From assembly GCA_963675135.1 (NCBI GenBank), contig OY776130.1, positions 64,390,867-64,454,866 on the forward strand: a stretch of DNA of 64,000 bases, given 5' to 3'. The notes beneath the pieces are model-generated. The model did no database searches. It saw only the letters and a list, made by a program, of their open reading frames with translations, and was not told the DNA's origin. Positions 57,226-64,000 of this stretch are shown here, in pieces. The position numbers were made by a program, and so were the translations under genes. The number at the start of each line of letters is the position of its first letter. The first letter of the stretch is position 1. This DNA comes from Galeopsis tetrahit (taxonomy: Eukaryota > Streptophyta > Magnoliopsida > Lamiales > Lamiaceae).

Positions 57226-57618
57226 TATATATATTTTTAATTCTAAAGTGGATGGATGATATATAATTTTGTGGATACATACTCATCTATTTATAATACA
57301 CTTTCATATTCCCAGTGACGTCGCTTCTATATCGTCATCATGGTGCATGTGGAAAAAAGAAACAATATGCTCCATATAGAAATTTATGTCAAATCGGAAG
57401 TAATGTTGTTATTTTATTATTTTTAGTTCGTGGAATAATTAGTGTAAGGAAGAAAAAGAGAAAAAATATTTACATTCTACAACATGCCTAATCCAGTTTA
57501 TATTCACCTTTTCAATTTAGGATATATTTAGGGTGTCCAATTTACATCATTTTTATCGAAAATTTGAAATTCTAGTCCAATTTACGTTCTTTAAGTTTGA
57601 AATTAAAAATTAATAATT

Positions 57619-57800
57619 AAAAAAGAACCATACCTAGCTATGAATATGCCCACAAAACAATTACCTTATAAAAACCCATTTTTCTAAAGTATAATTTTAA
57701 AAGTGGATTTTTGTTATGATAATTTTCTGTATATTTATATACACTTTTATATTCAATCCGACGTCATCGATCAATAATTTCTTGTCTGATGTCATCTTGT
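57619..57800 (-). pseudogene. Partial copy of the peptide gene's promoter and exon 1 start
   Basis: Minus strand reads ATGGGTTTTTATAAGGTAAT and TTGTGGGCATATTCATA, against the gene's ATGGGTTTGAAGGTGATTAA and TTGTGGGGATATTCATA. The promoter parts also align: both have GTGTAT.ATAAATA, AAAATTATATATCAT/AAAATTATCATAAC, CCACTTT.GAATT and a GACGTC about 150 nt upstream of the ATG. The copy has an early stop and ends after the first ~20 codons. Confidence 0.65.
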
Positions 57801-58031
57801 GGAAAATAAAAATCAAGATAGCACCCTTTGTGGTCATGAACAGGATTTGGACTTGTGAGGCTACTATGTTTGCAGCCCCAGAGTTCAGACAATATACGAT
57901 AAGCATTAGTGTGGGACAATAACTTATAAAGTGCAAACAATTTCTATAAAGTCATGTTTATACAGAGTGCAAAGTTCTTATTTTAAACGAAATCCTCGCA
58001 AGTGGACAGATGAATGCTACGGTTGAATTTT
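57801..58031. other. Spacer before the LINE
   Basis: AT-rich sequence; no gene seen. Confidence 0.35.
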
Positions 58032-60590
58032 AAGTGATCTTATAAAGTTTCAAAGGCATATTCTGAAGAAGAAATCAAAGGCAACATTGAAGGCTTTTAC
58101 AAGGACTTATTTACATCATCCTATCCCAATCAACACCAGATTGACCACATACTGAAACACTCCAAACCAATGGTCACAAATACCATGGCTAGCTTTCTCG
58201 AGAAGAAATTCACGAAGGAGGAAGTCAAAACGGCCGTATTTGAAATGGAACCCGGAAAGGCTCCGGGACCGGACGGATTCAATGCTAAATTTTACCAGGA
58301 AATGTGGAATACTGTGGGAGAAGATGTCACACGAGGTGTACTCGACATACTTAATAATGGAGAAAGAAGTATGGAAAAAATACATGATTGGAATGAAACC
58401 TGGATCACCCTCATACCTAAGACTAAAAGTCCTAAATCCATCAAAGAATTCCGACCTATTAGCCTGTGTAATGTCCATTTCAGAATCGTTGCGAAAGTAA
58501 TTGCTAATAGATTGAAGATCATACTGCCAGAGGTAATTGATGATCATCAAAGTGCCTTTGTAAAAAATAGGCAGATTTCGGACAATGTCATTATAGGTTA
58601 CGAATGCATGCACTGGCTGCGAAACAACAAGAGCAAAACTGGATATGCAGCCATGAAACTAGATATGAGCAAAGCCTACGATAGAATTGAATGGAATTTT
58701 CTAGAGGGACAGATGCGTAGCCTGGGGTTCCCAAACAGGATTGTCATGCTTATCCTACGCTGTGTAAAAACAGTTAAATACGCATTCAAAATCAACAACA
58801 ATGTGATCGGCAAAGTAACACCTACTCGAGGAATTAGACAAGGTGATCCTCTATCTCCTTTCCTTTTTGTGATATGCGCCCAAGGACTCTCGTCCTATAT
58901 TAATAACCGGGTTCATGAAGGCGAGATTGAGGGTATTAAAATAGCTAGAGAAGCTCCGGTGATCTCCCACCTGCTCTTCGCGGATGATAGTGTCCTATTT
59001 TTCAAAGCTAAACCTAAGAGTGGAGAAGTCATCAAACAGGTCCTAACGGACTATGAAAAAGCATCGGGGCAGATGATTAACTTTGATAAATCTACAATTT
59101 TGTTTAGCCCTCAAACACTTGATAACTCCAAACATCTGATTCAGCAAACACTTGGTATTCGAATTACTCAGGGTCATCAATTGTATTTGGGATTACCTAC
59201 ATTCTCGGTTCGGGCAAAAAATGCGCAATTCTCTTATCTTATTGACAGAATGAAGAATAGAATAGACAACTGGAAGAACAAGGAGTTCTCGGAAGGGGGA
59301 AAGGAAGTACTTATCAAATCAGTTCTCCAGGCAATACCTACTTATGCGATGTCGTGCTTCAAAATACCACTCCAAATATGCACTCAAATGGAAAGACTGA
59401 TGACGGACTTTTGGTGGGGTAAGACTGAAATAGGAAAAAAGATACACTGGCAGAAATGGGAGAGTCTATGTAAACCCAAAAGTGAAGGTGGAATGGGGTT
59501 CAGAAGAATGCATTTATTCAACGACGCACTTCTAGCAAAACAGGTCTGGAGATGTATACAAAACCCCCTGTCACTTCTCAACAGGATGTTGAAGACGAGA
59601 TACTACAAGCATGTAGACATTATGGAAGCGGAAGTAGGATACAACCCCTCATTTACATGGCGTTCGTTGTGTAGAAGTAGATATCTGTTGGAGGACGGAG
59701 TCAAATGGGTGATAGGAAATGGTGATAAAGTCAAGCTATATAAACATGCATGGGTGCAAGGACTGGAAAACGGAAGAATCAGGTCCAATATTGCTGCAAT
59801 ACATAACATCAACTTCCTGATCGATGATAATAGGGAATGGAAAGAACCTCTAGTGCGACTTGCTTTCCACCATTATGAAGCTGAAGGTATACTTCGCACT
59901 CAGGTAGGAGATAAAAATGATCAAGACAGGAGATACTGGAAAGACGAAAACACGGGAGAGTAGACGGTTAAATCGGGATACAAAAGAAGCTTTTTACTGG
60001 AAATACGAGATGTGAATAAGGCATCCACGTCCATGAGCGACACTCTAAGTGAGTGGTGGAAACGGATCTGGAATATAAACCTCCCCCCAAAAATCCGTAT
60101 TTTCTGCTGGAAGATGTGCCATGATTACATACACGCTGAAAATAACCTGGCCAGAAGACATATCCCAATCCCACCATCCTGCGGTTTATGTGGAGAGGGT
60201 TTCTCAACAACGTGCCATGTCTTATTTCACTGCCACTGCTCCAAAGAGGTGTGGTCCAGATCTGGATACAAGGCAATCATAAAAAGAGGTAAAGGAATGA
60301 ATACTTTGGATTTCCTGAACCATGTTTTTAATCAAACGAATAGAGCAAATTTTGAAAGGATCATTATGATTGCCTGGGGAATTTGGAGAGAGAGAGATGT
60401 ACAATCCTACACTCATCAGGAACCAGATGTAGAAAAATTGATAAGATGAAAGGGGAACGAGTTCTACTATATCTGGAGGCCTTTCAAGCACAAAATCAGG
60501 ATATGGAAAATAGGCATAGGAATTACTATAATAAAAACATACCGACACATCCCCAAGAACCTAATACTAATATAGTTGAGGTGGATTAAA
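58032..60590 (+). pseudogene. L1-type LINE ORF2, 5'-truncated, with nonsense codon
   Basis: Plus-strand ORF2 from just before the reverse transcriptase onward. It reads EEEIKGNIEGFYKDLF, then MEPGKAPGPDGFNAKFY, EFRPISLCNVHFRIVAKVIA, NRQISDNVIIGYECMHW, AMKLDMSKAYDRIEW, TRGIRQGDPLSPFLF, HLLFADDSVLFF (FADD catalytic box at about 58978), and the zf-RVT region (FCWKMCHDYIHAENNLARRH, CGLCGEGFSTTCHVLFHC). The frame is open to a TAG at 59961-59963, where the usual ...Y.VKSGY motif reads E-stop-TVKSGY, then stays open to about 60590. The endonuclease domain upstream and the RNase H domain at the end are missing, and no poly-A tail is visible. Non-functional. Confidence 0.9.
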
Positions 60591-60777
60591 ATATTTGTGA
60601 GCTAGCCCGTAATCCGTCATGAATTGAGTATTTTTCAACCAATCCCCGTTGTGGATCGATCCGTCAAAACCTGCAAAATAATGGATTGAAATGGGTTATG
60701 GACCGGACCGCCCTGTTAGCCCGTTTTAACAGCTCTAGTTAAAATTAGTAACTGATTGAATACATATATAATTAATA
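60591..60777. other. Spacer with hAT-like end
   Basis: Contains agcccgttttaacagctcta, a phrase common at ends of plant hAT-type repeats (complement TAGAGCTGTTAAAACGGGCT). The partner end is not obvious. No gene. Confidence 0.35.
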
Positions 60778-61020
60778 CTCTCTCCGTCCATCAAAAGTGT
60801 GCTCATTTCTTTTTTTGACGTTAACAAAAAATATGTTTATTCTATTTAAATAGTTCACTTTTGAATATTTTTTTTACTTTACTAACAAGATTGAGTATCT
60901 ACCAAATATATTCTTTACTCATTATCCTAAATAAATTCTTTATAATTAAAATATGATTTTTTTAAAAACATGTACTCCGTATAAAAAAAAAACGAACATA
61001 CTTTTGGTGGACAGAAGAAG
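60778..61020. mobile_element. Stowaway-type MITE
   Basis: 243 bp, ends CTCTCTCCGTCCATCAAAAG and the complement of CTTCTTCTGTCCACCAAAAG, with TA flanks (60776-60777, 61021-61022). Confidence 0.78.
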
Positions 61021-61741
61021 TATTAAAAATTGAACCAAAGGATTATCTGTCGAGCACATGAAATCAATTCTCATAAAAATTAAATAAATAGTCAGTCAAA
61101 TAAAAGAGGAGGAAATATACGGGTCAAATAAATATCAAAAACTAGATTTTACAACGAGCTACGTCAGCTAACATAGATGAGTGAGAAAATAAAATAAGTT
61201 TCCATGTAATTGGAAAAAATATCTGAATAAAGTATTATAAATCTAAGCACTGGATATGTACCATATACACAATAGAAGATTATAGAAGTTGCCTCATGGT
61301 TAACTTTTCAAATGAGGAAGAGGAACCAAATAATCAGTTTTAGGGTGTGTTTTGAAATTCTACCAACTGCTTTCAGAATCACTTTGCAGAGTTTCAAAAC
61401 ACACACCTATAAAATGTTCAAACAATTGATTGAGTTTTGTGTCTGGGTTGTAATGCTCATTCTCTCAGTTATAATTCAATGTGGACTCTTAACTATTAAA
61501 ACTAAGATTTTTTTTTTTGAAAAGAGGATATAGGCCGTGCAAAGAAATGTAAATTCCAAATTAAATTTGTGAGAAACAGGCAAATGAGACATTTAATTTT
61601 TAATATTTAATAAATATGAAAACAATCTTTAAAAAATTTATAAAATTTTGAAAAAAAACAATTTAAGTAATAATAAAATAGTTCTTAATAAATTGTAAGT
61701 CACCCTTCAATATCAACCACAACACCTTAAATAAATATTTT
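61021..61741. other. No gene seen
   Basis: AT-rich. A self-complementary pair ttttgaaattctaccaactg / tttgcagagtttcaaaacac occurs around 61350-61405. No coding evidence. Confidence 0.35.
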
Positions 61742-62098
61742 GGTTAATTGCTAATTAAATCACAACTTTTTCCTCATTTGCAATTTAATCTAAACTTTAA
61801 GACAATTGCAAATAAATCACAAATTTTAAATATTGTTGCAATTTAGTTTTTTTGACAATTTCAATTGTGTTCAGATCTAACATAATTTAGACTTCTTAAT
61901 GACATAACAACACCTTAATAAAACAATATTATTTTTTAATCAAACCAAATATCATAAGATATGATTTAGGGACAAAGTAGACTTCTAAGAAATCTAATTT
62001 TCAATAATATTTAAAGTTGGTGATTTATTTGCAATTATTTTAAGGTTTAGATTAGATTGCAAATGATTGAAAGGTGGTGATTTAATATGCATTAACTA
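61742..62098. mobile_element. Foldback MITE, relative of 9423-9790
   Basis: Left arm gttaattgctaattaaatca, caatttaatctaaacttt; right arm has the complements (ggtttagattagattgcaaa, ggtggtgatttaatatgcat, taac). Middle AT-rich. Confidence 0.6.
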
Positions 62099-62100
62099 TT

Positions 62101-62430
62101 TTTAAAATTAACAACTTCATTAAATTATGACACATAAGCCAAATTAACCACAAAATGACACATAAGCCAAATTAAGTAAATAAACCACAACACCTTAAAT
62201 AAATTCAACATTTCATATCAACCACAACACCTTAAATAAATAAATAATTAGGAAGAAAATTCAATAGTTAATAGGAATATAATATTTTGAAATAGTTTAT
62301 GAATTATATCTTACTCAACCAATAATTTAATTACACATCATACTTTTTAAAATTAACAACTTCATTAAATTATGACACATAAGTCAAATTAACCACAAAA
62401 TGACACATAAGTCAAATTAACCATAAGATA
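62101..62430. repeat. Direct repeats of an AT-rich segment
   Basis: ttttaaaattaacaacttca ... atgacacataagccaaatta occurs at about 62099-62180 and again at about 62344-62425. The phrase accacaacaccttaaataaa occurs three times (near 61718, 62187 and 62220). Confidence 0.7.
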
Positions 62431-63169
62431 TTAAGATGACACATCATCAATTTAAACTCTCTATTAGTATATAAGAGGATTTGTCAAAAACATTATTAAT
62501 GTAACATTTCTTTATTTGAAAAAAACAACTTTTCACCCTCTTAAAAAAATCCTCCAAAAATCTCTTATTTACACCACATATCATTATTTTTTATCCACTA
62601 ACTAAATATTATCTCTTTAATAAAGTTGAATTATTCATTATATCTTCTCCTAAAAAGTCACTTTATCACATTTAGTATCAATAAATAATTCTTACATTAA
62701 ATTTCGTGCAAACAATGATTGTTTCATTAATAATGCGACGGGGAGTATTTGTTATATCAAAGGAGTATATATATATATCGGGGGAGTATACTTACCAAAG
62801 CTGGAGGGGTATATAGCTAGGGCCCAAAGAATTTGATCGTGATAAGGGTACGAATTGGAAAGGGTTGTTGTCAGAGTTTGGTTGAACAAAGGGAGTGAGC
62901 CGTTTGGAGTTATGGGCCGAGGAGATGCAAGGATGGGCCTAAGGAGTGGAGTTGGGCTGGCTAAGAAAGGGGTTGATTAATAGGCCACGGCTATTTACCC
63001 TCCCTCTTTAGCTGTATTCACCCCCAAATATATTATTTACAAAGACAATATTACCCTTATATAAATTTACAATAAAATAATATAATCAACCTTAATTTAA
63101 ACATTTAAAATTTACAGCTGAATCACTGTCGAATTACCACCGAGTCCATATTTCAAGATTTTTTTTTGG
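62431..63169. other. No gene; one GC-richer block
   Basis: AT-rich except for 62780-63000, which is clearly richer in G (gggccgaggagatgcaagg, ggagttgggctggc). No frame of interest in it. It may be a fragment of an unidentified transposon or an unannotated transcript. Confidence 0.35.
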
Positions 63170-63290
63170 ATGTATTTTCTTATGATAATTTTCTGGATGC
63201 GATTCTCTATTTGTTTATTCCGACTGACGTCATCAATAATTGCTTGTCTAATGTCATGTTGTAGAAAAAAAAAATAGGACCATTTAGGTG
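63170..63290 (-). repeat. Third copy of the peptide-gene promoter segment
   Basis: Shares ttatgataattttctg, ccgac(t)gacgtcatc, aataattgcttgtct/aataatttcttgtct and aatgtcat.ttgt with 57712-57800, and more distantly with the peptide gene's own promoter. Contains a perfect TGACGTCA. The ATG part is not present. Confidence 0.55.
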
Positions 63291-63464
63291 AGTAAATTTA
63301 GGAATGGTCATAGGAAGGGTTTAAATTTGAGCTTGCATGGATTGAATATGGACCCGTTTGAGTAACAGGTCCGGTCCTAATGTGAGGCCAACGAGGTGAT
63401 TGATTTAGGTCCAGAAATATTTCACTTTTTTAGAAGTCCATTTTTTAAGATATTTTTACATATA

Positions 63465-63491
63465 TTTATATATATATATATATATATATTA
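63465..63491. repeat. (AT)n microsatellite
   Basis: Alternating AT run. Confidence 0.85.
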
Positions 63492-64000
63492 CTCCGTATA
63501 ATATAAAATATTAATATAACTATATAAGACGCATAGAGAGAAGTGCTAAAAAAAAAAAAGTAAAAAAATTAGTGAAAAATGGAAGGAAAATTTAGGAGAA
63601 AAAGGTCTCAACAAAGGCCTAATTCACTTTATATCTTTCAAATTTTCACTTTTTTAATTTACGTTTTAGAGTGCCCAATTTATACCATTTTCGTCGAAAA
63701 ATTGAAATTTCGGGCAAATAGTTCAATTTACATCCTTCAAATTTAAAAATAAAAATTTCTAAAAATCTCATAAAAAATTACTTATAAAAAATTCAAAAAA
63801 TCTAAAATTGTTTAAATAAAAAATTCTAAAAATCTCATTAAATTTTCTAAAAATCATAATAATTAAATAAAAAATCTGAAAAATCTCTTAAAATTAAATA
63901 ACTTAAAATTTTAAAAAAATCTATTAATTAAAAATTAGAAATTCTAAAATTTGTAAAAAAAATATATATATATATTGTTAGTCCTTTAAAAATTATTTTA
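63492..64000. other. AT-rich edge of the window, no gene
   Basis: Extremely AT-rich with many aaaaatc/ctaaaa repeats. 63655-63770 (gtgcccaatttataccattt, tcgtcgaaaaattgaa) matches 57530-57600 in landmarks, so the duplicated block downstream of the peptide gene is also represented here. Confidence 0.4.

Noticed and set aside
1..64000. CRISPR array, bacterial operons, tRNA or rRNA genes
   Set aside because: The sequence is nuclear plant DNA; no CRISPR-type array, rRNA, or cloverleaf-capable tRNA was found. The only pol III-type A/B boxes belong to the SINE at 15631-15848.

Overview
This is a piece of nuclear DNA from a flowering plant, almost certainly a eudicot. The genes are split by GT-AG introns, the products include a plastid-targeted protein, an evening-complex clock protein, a plant U-box E3 ligase and an LRR receptor kinase, and the repeats are typical plant families (Stowaway, Mutator-like and CACTA MITEs, Ty3/gypsy and Ty1/copia elements, L1-type LINEs, a tRNA-derived SINE). 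I cannot fix the species. The intergenic DNA is very AT-rich.

Layout. 1-311: broken, frameshifted N-terminus of a FAR1/MULE-like protein running off the left edge. 1912-19404 (minus): a complete chloroplast elongation factor 4 (LEPA) gene whose 22 exons (2,079 nt, 692 aa) are spread over 17.5 kb because the introns are packed with MITEs, LINE pieces, a SINE and a solo LTR. 20931-22437 (minus): gamma-secretase subunit PEN-2, two exons, 151 aa. 22438-28660: 6 kb of repeats, including an hAT-type MITE with a target duplication, a minisatellite and a 1.4 kb foldback element. 28661-30218 (minus): a U-box E3 ligase, two exons, 359 aa, with a tandemly duplicated CACTA MITE in its intron. 33116-37997 (minus): LRR receptor-like kinase of the Arabidopsis At5g63710 type, 11 exons, 616 aa, with what looks like one extra LRR-encoding cassette exon. 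39315-39560: copia gag remnant. 40588-53277: a young Ty3/gypsy (probably CRM-clade) retrotransposon with a 7.85 kb Athila-like, pol-less, gag-protease element inserted 45 nt into its coding region; both have identifiable 5-bp target duplications. 54402-54749 (minus): ELF4-like clock gene, single exon, 115 aa. 56689-57225 (minus): a small two-exon gene for a 76-aa secreted Lys/Pro-rich peptide that I do not recognise, with a decayed partial copy just upstream. 58032-60590 (plus): 5'-truncated L1-type LINE ORF2 with a nonsense codon. 60591-64000: MITEs and AT-rich sequence without a recognisable gene.

The host genes do not form a pathway: LEPA acts in plastid translation, PEN-2 in intramembrane proteolysis, the U-box protein in ubiquitination, the RLK in membrane signalling and ELF4 in the circadian clock. 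All the intact host genes are on the minus strand. The most unusual items are the array of paired 12-bp palindromes upstream of the TATA box in the inner retrotransposon's LTRs, the target duplication that supplies an in-frame ATG to the outer element, the extra LRR exon, the LxLxL motif at the N-terminus of the ELF4-like protein, and the small secreted peptide gene with its repeated promoter segment.
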